Source of the DNA: JACJXW01 sp964418125
GTDB lineage: Bacteria > Bacteroidota > Bacteroidia > Chitinophagales > Saprospiraceae
Direction of reading: 5' to 3'
DNA: 64,000 bases
Assembly: GCA_964418125.1 (NCBI GenBank)
Contig: CAYQKY010000018.1
Span: 1 to 64,000, forward strand
Shown here: piece after piece, positions 41,368-50,331 of the stretch
Layout of the letters: the number at the start of each line of letters is the position of its first letter
Numbering within the stretch: position 1 is the first letter of the stretch
Translations under genes and position numbers: made by a program
Notes under the pieces: generated by a model
Seen by the model: the letters and a program-made list of their open reading frames with translations, nothing else
Database searches by the model: none
Told to the model about the DNA's origin: nothing

Positions 41368-42183
41368 ATGAAAGAAAAGCCCGAAATCGGCCTAGCGCTC
41401 TCCGGAGGCGGCGTACGCGGCGCCGCTCATGCCGGCGTGTTCAAAGCGCTGGAAGAACACGGGGCCGAAGTCACTCAGGTCTCCGGCAGCAGCGCCGGAG
41501 CGATGGCGGGCGCCTTGTATGCCGCCGGCTACAAACCGGAAGAGGTCCTGGATTTTTTCAAGACGAATGCCCACAACATTTTTCACTGGCGGAATTTCGC
41601 CCGCAGCAAGCCCGGCATCCTGGATTCCGATAAATACGCCGAGCTGTTCGAACCCTGGCTGAAGGACCACACTTTCGAATCCCTGCCCAGAAAACTGCAC
41701 ATCTGCGTAACCGATGTGCTGAACGGAGAGCCGCATTTCTTCTCCTACGGCGAGCTGGTCCGCCCCATCCTCGCTTCGGCCGCCATGCCGGGCGTATTCT
41801 CCCCGGTAGAGATCGGCGAACACCTGTACATCGACGGCGGAACGATGAATAATTTTCCGGTGGACCCCCTCACTGAAACGTGCGATGTCGTACTGGGAAG
41901 TTTCGTTTCCCGAAAGAAGAAGCTGCAAAAAGAGGAGCTGGGCAGCACCCTGCAGGTCCTCAACCGGGCCAATGACCTGAGCTTCATCGCCGTGGCCCTC
42001 GAAAAGCTGAAGTTCTGCGACCTCACCTTTGCTCCTCCCCAGCTGTGGCAGTATAGCGTCTTTGACGCCAAAAAGGTAGAGGAGATTTATCAGATCGGTT
42101 ACGAACACGCCTGCAGGCAGATGGACAGCCTGAAGGAGATCCTGAATTCGGTGGGATCCGAAGCTGAAAGTGTGAAAAAATAG
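41368..42183 (+). CDS. Patatin-like phospholipase
   Basis: A 271-residue patatin-family lipid acyl hydrolase from ATG 41368 (the frame is open to a TTG at 41344). The oxyanion loop is GLALSGGGVRGAAHAGV (residues about 7-23), the nucleophile GSSAGAMAG (G-x-S-x-G near residue 42) and the dyad Asp in DGGTMNNFP (about 165). No signal peptide, so it probably acts on inner-leaflet phospholipids. It is divergent from the TIR gene with a 230-bp gap. Patatin phospholipases are known effectors of some CBASS systems, but nothing here links it to the cluster beyond proximity. Confidence 0.93.
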   Translation: MKEKPEIGLALSGGGVRGAAHAGVFKALEEHGAEVTQVSGSSAGAMAGALYAAGYKPEEVLDFFKTNAHNIFHWRNFARSKPGILDSDKYAELFEPWLKDHTFESLPRKLHICVTDVLNGEPHFFSYGELVRPILASAAMPGVFSPVEIGEHLYIDGGTMNNFPVDPLTETCDVVLGSFVSRKKKLQKEELGSTLQVLNRANDLSFIAVALEKLKFCDLTFAPPQLWQYSVFDAKKVEEIYQIGYEHACRQMDSLKEILNSVGSEAESVKK

Positions 42184-42582
42184 GGATTCGCTTTTTATTC
42201 GTAACTTCAGGTGCATTAAGAGGCGGTTCAAAAAAATGTGCTTTTTTAAAAAATGCACACTGGTTTTCGGACATCTGCGAACTGCCGAACAGCGAATTCC
42301 GAACAACGCCATTAAAAGCCCAAAACCATGCTGCCTACTCCCTCATCCCGGAGCCGGAATCTTTCTCTTTCGGCATACCGCCCCCCCTTATGCAACTATT
42401 TCGAAAACATTTGCGACGAGCCTTAAAACCTCGTTTGCTGATAAGGCTCATCTTTGTCATACCCCCCGAAAGCCTTCCGTGCCCCACCACCTGCCCGGCG
42501 ACAGGAACTGTTGCTCTTCAGGGGGGCGCCGGAAAGGACAGTATTCAAAGTCACCATTATCATCACCTAAAAACGCTTTGTT
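42184..42582. other. Intergenic region
   Basis: About 400 bp. Near 42270-42310 there are CGAACTG/CCGAACAG/CGAATTCCGAAC words resembling the heptamer class. I do not support the short frames seen here. Confidence 0.4.
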
Positions 42583-43548
42583 ATGAAAAGAGCACTCAAG
42601 ATCACGGGCATGATCCTTGGCGCTATTGTTGTAGTGGTGCTGCTTGGAGCAGCCTCCATCAACTTCAGTAGCATCCCCTCCTATGACACCAACCCTCCGG
42701 ACCTGGAAGTAAAACCCGATAGCGCCATGGTCGCCGAAGGCAAGCGGCTGGCCACTCTGGTTTGTCAGCACTGCCACATGGGCACAACGGGCAGGCTGGA
42801 CGGCAAGGAGATGATTGACATACCCGCCGAGTTCGGTAAGGTATGGGCGCCCAACATCACCCGGCACCCGAACTCCAAACTGGCGCAATATACAGACGGC
42901 GAACTGGCCTACTTCCTGCGCACGGGCGTCAAGCGCGACGGCGGGTACGCTCCGCCGTGGATGCCCAAGTTCCCGCACATGTCCGATGAAGACCTGCACA
43001 GCATCATCGCTTATTTGCGTTCCGATGCCCGCGAGCTGCAACCCTCCGACAAGGTACAGCCTGCACCGGAACCGTCTTTCCTGGTCAAGTTCCTGTGCCG
43101 GGTAGCCTTCAAGCCGCTGCCCTTCCCGGAAGAATCAGTGGAGGCGCCGCCTGTCACCGACAAAGTAGCCTACGGGCGCTACCTGCTCACCAGCAAGGTG
43201 GAATGCTACTCCTGCCATTCGGCGGACTTCAAGACGGTCAATATCGAAGAGCCGGAAAAATCGGAGGGCTACCTCGGCGGCGGCAATACCCTGATCAGCC
43301 CGGAGGACGGGGAAACCGAGATCTATTCTGCCAACATTACCATGGATAAGGAAACCGGCATTGGCAACTGGACGGAAGAGGAATTCATCAAAGCGGTTCG
43401 CTTCGGGCAGCGCCCCGACGGCAAGCCGATCCGGCCGCCGATGATCCCTTTCTCCGCCCTGTCCGACGAGGAGGCCTCCGCCATATGGGCGTACCTGCAG
43501 ACGGTGCCGCCGGTAAAGAATGAGGTGCAGCGGAATTGGGAAGAATAA
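42583..43548 (+). CDS. Membrane-anchored diheme cytochrome c
   Basis: A 321-residue protein with an N-terminal membrane anchor (about residues 8-27, ITGMILGAIVVVVLLGAASI) and two c-type heme sites, CQHCH at 61-65 and CYSCH at 208-212. Each lies in a cytochrome-c domain; MPKFPHMSDEDL (about 127-138) and MIPFSALSDEE (about 287) are plausible Met-ligand loops. It would face the periplasm and move electrons between a dehydrogenase or oxidase and other carriers. It stands alone and is followed by a terminator-like hairpin at 43601. Confidence 0.92.
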   Translation: MKRALKITGMILGAIVVVVLLGAASINFSSIPSYDTNPPDLEVKPDSAMVAEGKRLATLVCQHCHMGTTGRLDGKEMIDIPAEFGKVWAPNITRHPNSKLAQYTDGELAYFLRTGVKRDGGYAPPWMPKFPHMSDEDLHSIIAYLRSDARELQPSDKVQPAPEPSFLVKFLCRVAFKPLPFPEESVEAPPVTDKVAYGRYLLTSKVECYSCHSADFKTVNIEEPEKSEGYLGGGNTLISPEDGETEIYSANITMDKETGIGNWTEEEFIKAVRFGQRPDGKPIRPPMIPFSALSDEEASAIWAYLQTVPPVKNEVQRNWEE

Positions 43549-43600
43549 GGGGGGAGGTAAGCCTTCCTGAAGGAATTGATCATCGGGAAGGAAATGAGGA

Positions 43601-43655
43601 GGGCCCTGTGTGATCCGCGAAGCGGGTTATTCCACAGGGCCCCATCTCTTTTTCC
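43601..43655 (+). terminator. Terminator after the cytochrome gene
   Basis: GGGCCCTGTG (43601-43610) pairs with CACAGGGCCC (43633-43642), with an inner CCGC/GCGG pairing, followed by TCTCTTTTT. Confidence 0.75.
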
Positions 43656-43661
43656 TTGATA

Positions 43662-43685
43662 ACGGGCCGCATTCCTGCGGCCCGT
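43662..43685. terminator. Hairpin after groEL
   Basis: ACGGGCCGC, six-base loop, GCGGCCCGT, 31 bp downstream of the groEL stop on the leftward side. No U-tract on either strand, so it may be a 3'-end stabilising structure. Confidence 0.5.
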
Positions 43686-43715
43686 CCGAGAAGGAATTTC
43701 GCTTGTAATAAGAGC

Positions 43716-45350
43716 TTACATCATATCATCGTACATGCCGGCGCCGGCCGGGGCTCCTTCTTTCTTCTTATCCGGAGCGTCGTTGATGGCGCAGGCGGTC
43801 ATGAGGACCATACCGGCGATGGAAGCGGCATTCTCGATGGCCACCCTCGTCACTTTGGCCGGGTCGATCACGCCAGCCTTCTTCAGGTCTTCGTATTCTC
43901 CCGTACGGGCGTTGTAGCCGAAGGCATCTTTTGCGTCGAGTACTCTCTGCAGAACGACGCTGCCTTCTACGCCGGCATTCTCGGCGATGGTGCGCAGGGG
44001 TGACTCCAGCGCCTTGCTCACGATGCCGGCGCCGATGAATTCGTCTTCGTTGTCGAACTTCACCTTGCGCAGAGCATTAATGGCGCGGACGTAGGCTACG
44101 CCGCCCCCGGCGACGATCCCTTCTTCAACGGCAGCGCGGGTGGCGTGCAGGGCGTCGTCTACGCGGTCTTTCTTTTCTTTCATTTCCACCTCGGTAGCGG
44201 CGCCCACGTGGAGGACGGCAACGCCACCGGCCAGCTTGGCCAGGCGCTCCTGCAGTTTCTCCCGGTCGTAATCGGATGTGGTATTCTCGATCTGGGCTTT
44301 GATCTGGTTGATGCGGGCCTGAACCATGGATTCATCGCCATTGCCGCCGACGATGGTCGTATTGTCCTTGTCTACTTTGATCTTCTCGCAGCGGCCGAGA
44401 TGTTCGAGGCCGGCGTTTTCCAGCTTATACCCCCGCTCTTCGCTGATCACGGTAGCGCCGGTCAGCACGGCGATGTCTTCCAGCATGGCCTTGCGGCGGT
44501 CGCCGAAGCCCGGGGCTTTGACGGCAACGACCTGGAGGGTGCCGCGCAGGCGGTTGACCACCAGGGTGCCCAGGGCTGTCCCTTCCACATCTTCGGCAAT
44601 GATGAGCAGGGGCTTGCCCTCCTGAGCGGAGGCCTCCAGTACCGGGATGATGTCCTTGACGTTGGAGATCTTCTTGTCGTGGATCAGGATGAACGGATCG
44701 TCGTATTCAGCGGCCATCTGCTCCGTATTGGTAGCGAAATAGGGGGAGAGGTATCCGCGGTCGAACTGCATGCCGCTCACTTCTTCCACGTAGGTTTCCG
44801 TACCTTTGGCCTCTTCTACCGTGATGACGCCGTCGGTGCTTACCCGCTTCATGGCGTCGGCGATCAGGTTGCCGATCTCCTCGTCGTTATTGGCGGATAC
44901 GGTGCCTACCTGGCGGATCTTGTCGAAGTTGCCGCTCACGGCTTCGGCCTGCTCCTTGATGTTGTCTACGACGATCTTCACCGCTTTATCTATGCCCCGC
45001 TTGAGATCGATGGGGTTGGCGCCGGAAGCAACGTTCTTCAGGCCGGCGTTGATCATAGCCTGGGCCAGGACGGTGGCCGTGGTGGTGCCGTCACCGGCAA
45101 CATCAGCGGTCTTGCTGGCCACTTCCTTGGCCATCTGGGCGCCCATGTTCTCCAGCGGGTCGGGCAACTCGATCTCTTTTGCTACGGTCACCCCGTCCTT
45201 GGTCACTTTGGGAGCGCCGAAGCTCTTCTGGATCACTACGTTGCGGCCCTTGGGCCCAAGGGTCACTTTGACGGCATTGGCCAGCTTATCGATTCCTTTT
45301 TTGATATGCTCGCGGGCGTGATTGCCAAAGGTAATTTCTTTTGCTGCCAT
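43716..45350 (-). CDS. groEL: Chaperonin GroEL
   Basis: A 544-residue 60-kDa chaperonin, full length. It starts MAAKEITFGNHAREHIKKGI, has the ATP-binding motif GDGTTTATVLAQAM (about 86-99) and the DEIG region, and ends in a short GGM-poor tail, GAPAGAGMYDDMM, typical of Bacteroidota. It forms the double ring that folds proteins with GroES. groES lies 50 bp upstream on the same strand, giving the normal groES-groEL operon. No CIRCE element was found upstream, so HrcA control is not indicated. Confidence 0.98.
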   Translation of the reverse strand: MAAKEITFGNHAREHIKKGIDKLANAVKVTLGPKGRNVVIQKSFGAPKVTKDGVTVAKEIELPDPLENMGAQMAKEVASKTADVAGDGTTTATVLAQAMINAGLKNVASGANPIDLKRGIDKAVKIVVDNIKEQAEAVSGNFDKIRQVGTVSANNDEEIGNLIADAMKRVSTDGVITVEEAKGTETYVEEVSGMQFDRGYLSPYFATNTEQMAAEYDDPFILIHDKKISNVKDIIPVLEASAQEGKPLLIIAEDVEGTALGTLVVNRLRGTLQVVAVKAPGFGDRRKAMLEDIAVLTGATVISEERGYKLENAGLEHLGRCEKIKVDKDNTTIVGGNGDESMVQARINQIKAQIENTTSDYDREKLQERLAKLAGGVAVLHVGAATEVEMKEKKDRVDDALHATRAAVEEGIVAGGGVAYVRAINALRKVKFDNEDEFIGAGIVSKALESPLRTIAENAGVEGSVVLQRVLDAKDAFGYNARTGEYEDLKKAGVIDPAKVTRVAIENAASIAGMVLMTACAINDAPDKKKEGAPAGAGMYDDMM

Positions 45351-45403
45351 GTGTATGGTCGTTTTTTAGGTTTACGAATGGTTGGATTATTATCCGTCGG
45401 AAA

Positions 45404-45691
45404 TTAGTTTTCGTTGACGACCACCAGGATGTCGTCCTCACGCAAGATGAGGTACTCATCGCCGTTGTAGTTCAACTCCTGGCCGGCGTATTTCCCGTAG
45501 AGCACGCGGTCGCCAACGCTAACATTCAGTTTGACGCCTTCTTTGCCGGGCCCGACGGCGATGACCTCACCCTGTTGCGGTTTTTCCTTGGCGGTGTCGG
45601 GTATAATGATGCCGCCTTTGGTCTTCTCCTCAGCCGGAAGCGGCCTGACTACTACCCGGTCGTTGATCGGTTTGAAAGTTATTTTACTCAT
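45404..45691 (-). CDS. groES: Co-chaperonin GroES
   Basis: A 95-residue co-chaperonin that caps GroEL, from ATG 45691 (MSKITFKPINDRVVV); an upstream in-frame ATG at 45697 adds two residues and is less usual. It includes the mobile loop (EKTKGGIIIPD, about 20-30) and the roof region VGPGKEGVKLNVSVGD. It is transcribed together with groEL. Confidence 0.97.
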   Translation of the reverse strand: MSKITFKPINDRVVVRPLPAEEKTKGGIIIPDTAKEKPQQGEVIAVGPGKEGVKLNVSVGDRVLYGKYAGQELNYNGDEYLILREDDILVVVNEN

Positions 45692-45758
45692 GTCCAAACT
45701 TAGGTTTGATAGTTATTGAACAAAAAACAAGCTTATAATTGAAGTAAGCATAAAATTC

Positions 45759-45789
45759 ACTCCGGCAACCACCTTCAGGCTGCCGGAGT
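45759..45789 (-). terminator. Terminator-like hairpin after hsp20
   Basis: ACTCCGGCA and TGCCGGAGT, nine perfect pairs, with GAATTTTA following on the minus strand. It lies 20 bp past the hsp20 stop and before groES. Confidence 0.6.
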
Positions 45790-45808
45790 AAAAAGCCGGC
45801 ACGGCTGC

Positions 45809-46255
45809 TTATTTGATTTCTATTTTGCGCGGAGCCGGCAGTTTAGCTTCTTCTCTTTTCGGTATCAGTATCCGCAGGATACCATTCTCATACCTGGCGT
45901 TGATCTTGGAGTCGTCCACCACGCTCTTCGGCAGGCGGAAGGTGCGCAGGAAGGACTGATAGCTGAACTCGCGGCGGGTATAACGTTCTCCCTCCTTCAG
46001 CTTGCGCTCCGTTTCTTTCCTGGAGGCAATCTTCAGGACCTCATTTTCGAGTTCGATCTGAAAATCTTCCTTCTTCATGCCCGGAGCTGCCATTTCGACA
46101 GTAAAACTGTCATTTGTTTCAATGACGTTGACTGCCGGGATGGTGGTGTCTGTCGCCGAATTGTTCTGTAAATCCCAGTCGGAAAATTCCCGGGTTAAGA
46201 AATCGTCAAAAAACCGGGGAAGGCTCGGAAAGACATTGCTTCTCATCAGTTTCAT
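45809..46255 (-). CDS. Small heat-shock protein (Hsp20/alpha-crystallin)
   Basis: A 148-residue holdase of the Hsp20 family that keeps unfolding proteins soluble. The alpha-crystallin domain (about residues 38-140) has the AAPGMKKEDFQIELE start and the ENGILRILIPK beta-strand signature, and the C-terminal segment keeps an IxI/V-type tail (KLPAPRKIEIK). It lies upstream of groES on the same strand, so the three form a heat-shock cluster, although a hairpin at 45759 separates it from groES. Confidence 0.93.
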   Translation of the reverse strand: MKLMRSNVFPSLPRFFDDFLTREFSDWDLQNNSATDTTIPAVNVIETNDSFTVEMAAPGMKKEDFQIELENEVLKIASRKETERKLKEGERYTRREFSYQSFLRTFRLPKSVVDDSKINARYENGILRILIPKREEAKLPAPRKIEIK

Positions 46256-46572
46256 AATTACCTTCTTTTTAATGGTTAAACAATCAAAATAGCAGCATCA
46301 ATCGCCAAACATTAAAAAGCGGTCACGTAAACCGATTTTCCGCATTTCAACTTCTAACTGATCAAATCAAATGCCAATCCGGGTATCACCAGCAGGCAGC
46401 CGAAAAAACGGCACGACACACTGCCAAAATGGCAATCACTCGTCTGCACCATGCCCGCCAGAGGATAGGCCTTTACCTTTATCGGTCAACCCTATTCACC
46501 TTTTCCGTCGAAGGGAGGGGGACGGCCAGCCCCCTGGCTTAAGGGGAACCCCAATGCCTGAAAAGGACATTA

Positions 46573-46588
46573 ATTTACATATGTAAAT
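46573..46588. promoter_or_regulatory. 16-bp perfect palindrome
   Basis: ATTTACATATGTAAAT. Possible operator; its regulator is unknown. It lies about 300 bp from either flanking gene, so a function is not clear. Confidence 0.3.
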
Positions 46589-46815
46589 AATTGAATGTCA
46601 GATACAATTTCCATTGTTCTGGCAGCGGGGAGGGACAGCCCGAAGCCAGACGGCGATCTGCCGGACGGGCCACAGGCTGTTATTGTATAGGCGGCCGGCT
46701 ATCTGGCCTGCTTTTTTCCAGGGCCAGCCTTTAAGTCAACCCCCTTATTTTCTTTTTAAGCTGAACACGTCTGGGCAGGCTTTTTTAACTTGTAAGTTTA
46801 TCAGTCCTTATAGCA

Positions 46816-46840
46816 GCCCGGCTTTCTTCCGGGCCCTTAT
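46816..46840 (+). terminator. Terminator-like hairpin
   Basis: GCCCGG, 7-nt loop, CCGGGC, then CCTTATTTT. It sits about 35 bp before the start of the 46874 gene and may end an unseen upstream transcript. Confidence 0.4.
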
Positions 46841-46873
46841 TTTGCTAATCAAAAAAACTGAAAACTTTTAGCC

Positions 46874-47449
46874 ATGAAGAATTTTAAATTTCTCCTGCTG
46901 CTTTTCGCCCTGACGGGAATGGTTGTAACCTGGCAGAGCTGTAATGAAGACGAAGAGCCTACACCGGAAGCAACCTGTACAGACGGCATCCAGAATGGAG
47001 AGGAAACCGGAGTAGACTGTGGCGGCCCGGATTGCCCCCCCTGTGAAATAGGTGTTCAGGGCAGATGGCAGTCTTCCGGCGATAACGTTGCGCCGCTGCT
47101 GGTTACCCTCTTTGCCACCGACAGCATCTACGCCGAATTCAATACGGATAACACATACCTGGTGGAGCAATATGACACCTCCGGCGCCAAACTGACTCTG
47201 GAAGGCACCTACACTCAGAAGGAAAGCGGCGTAGGCGACATCTGGGAGATCACCGTCGACCAATCTTCGCCCGCGGCCCTTACTTCCGAAGGTATTTTTG
47301 AAGTTACCGGCACTACCATGAGGTACGAAATTGCCCAGACCTCTCCCGACATCGGCGCCGTTCCGCCTACTGCCGCCGCAGGTTTCGGCAGCACCAACGG
47401 AGGGGCTATCGGCAATATAAACATACAGGTCTACGAACGCATAGAGTAA
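46874..47449 (+). CDS. Lipoprotein with TDGIQNGEETGVDCGG motif
   Basis: A 191-residue predicted lipoprotein (MKNFKFLLLLFALTGMVVTW then QSC at the lipobox, Cys about 23). After an acidic linker comes CTDGIQNGEETGVDCGG plus PDCPPC, a cysteine-rich motif seen in many Bacteroidota and myxobacterial surface proteins. The remainder (about 65-190) resembles a lipocalin-like strand-rich domain (GRWQSSGD ... TYLVEQYDTSG ... LEGTYTQKESG). Function unknown. Confidence 0.82.
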   Translation: MKNFKFLLLLFALTGMVVTWQSCNEDEEPTPEATCTDGIQNGEETGVDCGGPDCPPCEIGVQGRWQSSGDNVAPLLVTLFATDSIYAEFNTDNTYLVEQYDTSGAKLTLEGTYTQKESGVGDIWEITVDQSSPAALTSEGIFEVTGTTMRYEIAQTSPDIGAVPPTAAAGFGSTNGGAIGNINIQVYERIE

Positions 47450-47688
47450 ATACTGCCATAGCCCAGCTGAACCTCCCCCAGGCTGTTATTGGTTCCCGGT
47501 TGTTCCGGAGCCCTTAACAGCTTGGGGATTCCCTCTCTCCCGCACAGTAGTGGCAGCGCATATGGCTACAGGCTATATTGTCAAATTGTTTTGCCCGGGC
47601 CTTTAGCCTCCGATATGCACCGGGGCGGGCAGGTAGGTTCGCTTTCAATACACTACCTCCAGACAAACAAAAAACAACCCTAGCTGAC

Positions 47689-49254
47689 ATGAAAAACCGC
47701 AACCTATGGCTCTGGCTTTTCCTTTTAGTATCCAACGCAGCCATGGCGCAGATCCCTCCCTATTTCGAACGGCTTGAAAAGAAGATACCGGAAAGGGCCG
47801 AAAAAGAATTCCAGTACATCGCCTACTTTTATAACCACTACGTCAACAGCAACATCTACCCTACCAATGACTTTCTAAGGGGGCAGGTGATCGGCCGATT
47901 GTTCGGCCAGAATACGACCACCACCACCGACACCTTGTCGGCTTCCTATTTCGAGCAGCGCATCCTGCCTTTTTTTATCTATCAGCCCAAGCTGTTCGAC
48001 GGGCGGGCCATCCTGCGTGCATCCTTCGAGATCGACTTCACCTGGGGAGATGTGGCCTATGGAACGGGCGGCAACTTCGGCGCTGCCCCTTCGGCCGACC
48101 AGGTCAACCTTCAGACGCAGAACATCGAACTGGAGCTGATCCCCGCCACCGGCTGGGCCATCAACCTTGGTTTGCAACGTATGTTTGACACCCCTCACAA
48201 CCCCTACCGCACATTCTTCGACCAGATGCTCAACTCCGCCTATCGACTCAACTACTGGGGGACCGACGGGGTAGGCATCACCCTGCGCCGCGACGCCGAC
48301 TACTACAAGTGGAAGGCTGGCTTTTATCAGCTTTATGAAAACAGCATCCAGAACGATGACGACGTCCACATGATGGAACTGAACTACCGCAGGGCACTGG
48401 GGTTGAAGTGGCATTTGGGAGGTTCCGTTTACTATGTGCGCGACCGCTCGAACGGCCAGGGTGGCCCATCCATTCTGGGGCAGGGGCTTAACAGTACTCT
48501 GAATGACTACAACGGCACCTTCCGCTTCCGGTTCGGCAATGCCGAGTATAAAGCGGATGTGGCCTGGCTGGGCGCCTACTTCGGTTATAACGAGATCCAG
48601 ATGATGGGGCCCTGGTTCATGACCGGCTACCTCAATTACAACCTGGGCGGCACGCAGCTCAAAACCAACGACACCTGGGCCGACGGGCCCGGCATCGGAG
48701 GCCTGGGCGCCAACCTGCGGGCCGGCTATCGCTACGGGAAAACTCCGAATGACGCCGTCTGGGTAGACCTGATCTACACCTCAGGAGATAACAACGGTAT
48801 TGCTGACGATAAGTACAGCGGCGTGATGACAGGCAATACCTGGGGCACACCGGCCGCCCTGCACGTCAGCCATGGCGCCTATCTGCTCTTCCCTCATGCC
48901 AATGTCGTGAACCGCTACGTTGCCGCCGTGACCGATATTTCCAATATGGGCTTCGGCCTGACGGGCGGCACCGTCAACTGGGGAATGGACTTCGTCCCCT
49001 ACAAGTTTTCCGGAAAGCTGGGCCTGGCGGCGGCCCTGAGCAATGCCGAACCCAACCAGGGCGGACCGGTTATGGGCCTGGAATCCAACGTTAAATTCGG
49101 CTACCAGTTCGGGGCCTTTATGCAGGCGGAACTGCATGCCGCCTATCTGTGGCTGGGTGACTTTTATGACAGCCCATTGGTTAACGGCGGAGCGGCAGAG
49201 CGGCCGGCGAACCCCTACACCGCTATTCTCGTGTTTAAATGGTTAATGTTTTAA
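47689..49254 (+). CDS. Porin-like outer-membrane protein
   Basis: A 521-residue protein from ATG 47689, chosen for its signal peptide (MKNRNLWLWLFLLVSNAAMA, cleavage before QIPPY); the frame is open to 47578. The mature part has about 16-18 amphipathic strands with aromatic girdles and ends in FKWLMF, a C-terminal aromatic residue typical of barrel proteins. No sequence family was recognised. The next gene is a lipoprotein hydrolase on the same strand. Confidence 0.8.
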   Translation: MKNRNLWLWLFLLVSNAAMAQIPPYFERLEKKIPERAEKEFQYIAYFYNHYVNSNIYPTNDFLRGQVIGRLFGQNTTTTTDTLSASYFEQRILPFFIYQPKLFDGRAILRASFEIDFTWGDVAYGTGGNFGAAPSADQVNLQTQNIELELIPATGWAINLGLQRMFDTPHNPYRTFFDQMLNSAYRLNYWGTDGVGITLRRDADYYKWKAGFYQLYENSIQNDDDVHMMELNYRRALGLKWHLGGSVYYVRDRSNGQGGPSILGQGLNSTLNDYNGTFRFRFGNAEYKADVAWLGAYFGYNEIQMMGPWFMTGYLNYNLGGTQLKTNDTWADGPGIGGLGANLRAGYRYGKTPNDAVWVDLIYTSGDNNGIADDKYSGVMTGNTWGTPAALHVSHGAYLLFPHANVVNRYVAAVTDISNMGFGLTGGTVNWGMDFVPYKFSGKLGLAAALSNAEPNQGGPVMGLESNVKFGYQFGAFMQAELHAAYLWLGDFYDSPLVNGGAAERPANPYTAILVFKWLMF

Positions 49255-49322
49255 TTTCCGGGTGAGCCGGTAAGTATGTATGAAGCTTCTACCGCCAAAA
49301 ATATTTTTATAAAAAGCAAGCC

Positions 49323-50267
49323 ATGAGAAATTTGTTTTCCATAGCGCTCCTGTTGCTCCTGAGCGCCTGTGCCACCCAGAAAGAGGCGCCCGGCGTTCAA
49401 TCCTTTGATGATATAACCTACCCTTTCCCCACTTCGAAAGTGAATTTGTCCGACGGCCTGGAAGTCGCCTACTTCGATGAAGGGGAAGGCAAAGAAGCGA
49501 TCCTGTTCATTCACGGCCTGGGTAGTTACGCCCCGGCCTGGAAAAAGAACATCGAGGCGTTGAGGAATAATTACCGATGCCTCGCCATAGACCTGCCGGG
49601 TTACGGAAAATCCAGCAAGGGCAAATACGAGGCCAGCATGACGTATTATGCCACTGTAGTTAAGGATTTCCTCGATGCACTGAATATTGAAAAAGCCACT
49701 CTTGCCGGGCACTCTATGGGTGGACAGATTGCCATTACCGCAGCCCTGGCTTATCCCGACAGGGTGAAACGCCTCATTCTGGTCGCACCCGCCGGTTTCG
49801 AAACCTTTCATAAGGGAGAACGGCAGTGGTTCCGGGAAGTACTGTCCCCGAGGGGAGTAAAACTGACCACCGTCGATCAGATCAGAGAAAACATGGCCTG
49901 GAACTTCTACATGTTGCCGCCCGATGCCGAATTCATGATCACGGACCGCATCGCCATGCGCGACGCCGCCGGCTTCGACGCCTACTGCTACATCATCCCG
50001 GAATGCGTCAAAGGCATGGTAGACGAGCCGGTATTTGACGAGCTTCCGAATGTACAACAGCCGGCCCTGGCCATCTTCGGCCATCAGGACAACCTCATCC
50101 CTAACCGCTTTCTCAACGGCGGGGAAACGGAAGATATCGGCAAGCAGGGCGTCGCCCAAATGCCCGATGCCCGCCTGATCATGATCGATAAAGCCGGCCA
50201 CTTCGTTCACTTCGAAAGAGCCGATGCTGTCAATGAGGCCATACTGGAATTCATGCACGCTAAATAA
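49323..50267 (+). CDS. Lipoprotein alpha/beta-hydrolase
   Basis: A 314-residue hydrolase with a lipoprotein signal (MRNLFSIALLLLLSAC, Cys 16). Alpha/beta-hydrolase motifs: HGLGSYAPAW, GHSMGGQIA nucleophile elbow (Ser about residue 128), FGHQDNLIP acid, and KAGHFVHFE histidine. Probably an esterase in the periplasm or at the outer membrane; substrate unknown. It is followed within 65 bp by the MscS-type channel gene. Confidence 0.9.
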   Translation: MRNLFSIALLLLLSACATQKEAPGVQSFDDITYPFPTSKVNLSDGLEVAYFDEGEGKEAILFIHGLGSYAPAWKKNIEALRNNYRCLAIDLPGYGKSSKGKYEASMTYYATVVKDFLDALNIEKATLAGHSMGGQIAITAALAYPDRVKRLILVAPAGFETFHKGERQWFREVLSPRGVKLTTVDQIRENMAWNFYMLPPDAEFMITDRIAMRDAAGFDAYCYIIPECVKGMVDEPVFDELPNVQQPALAIFGHQDNLIPNRFLNGGETEDIGKQGVAQMPDARLIMIDKAGHFVHFERADAVNEAILEFMHAK

Positions 50268-50331
50268 CGGAGCGGCTTGGTAAGCTACAAAAGGCTGATT
50301 ACATTTGTAGCCCATCAATCGCTCCGAAACC

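Larger units (their letters stand above)
46256..46873. other. Intergenic region with palindrome and hairpin
   Basis: About 620 bp. No supported gene. It contains a perfect 16-bp palindrome at 46573-46588, a GGGAGGGGGACGGCC/CCCTGGCTTAAGGGG imperfect hairpin near 46515-46550, and a terminator-like hairpin at 46816-46840 just before the lipoprotein gene. Confidence 0.45.

Noticed and set aside
41368..42183. Patatin gene as a CBASS effector
   Set aside because: No CD-NTase or Cap2/Cap3 gene nearby, and it is on the opposite strand to the TIR cluster.
42236..42586. 116-codon plus-strand frame before the cytochrome gene
   Set aside because: No recognisable features, lies over word-like repeats and overlaps the next start.
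45695..45702. TAAGTTTG promoter element for groES on the minus strand
   Set aside because: Only 4 bp from the start codon, too close for a transcript start in between.
45692..45808. CIRCE operator upstream of groES
   Set aside because: No TTAGCACTC-N9-GAGTGCTAA or near match in this gap.
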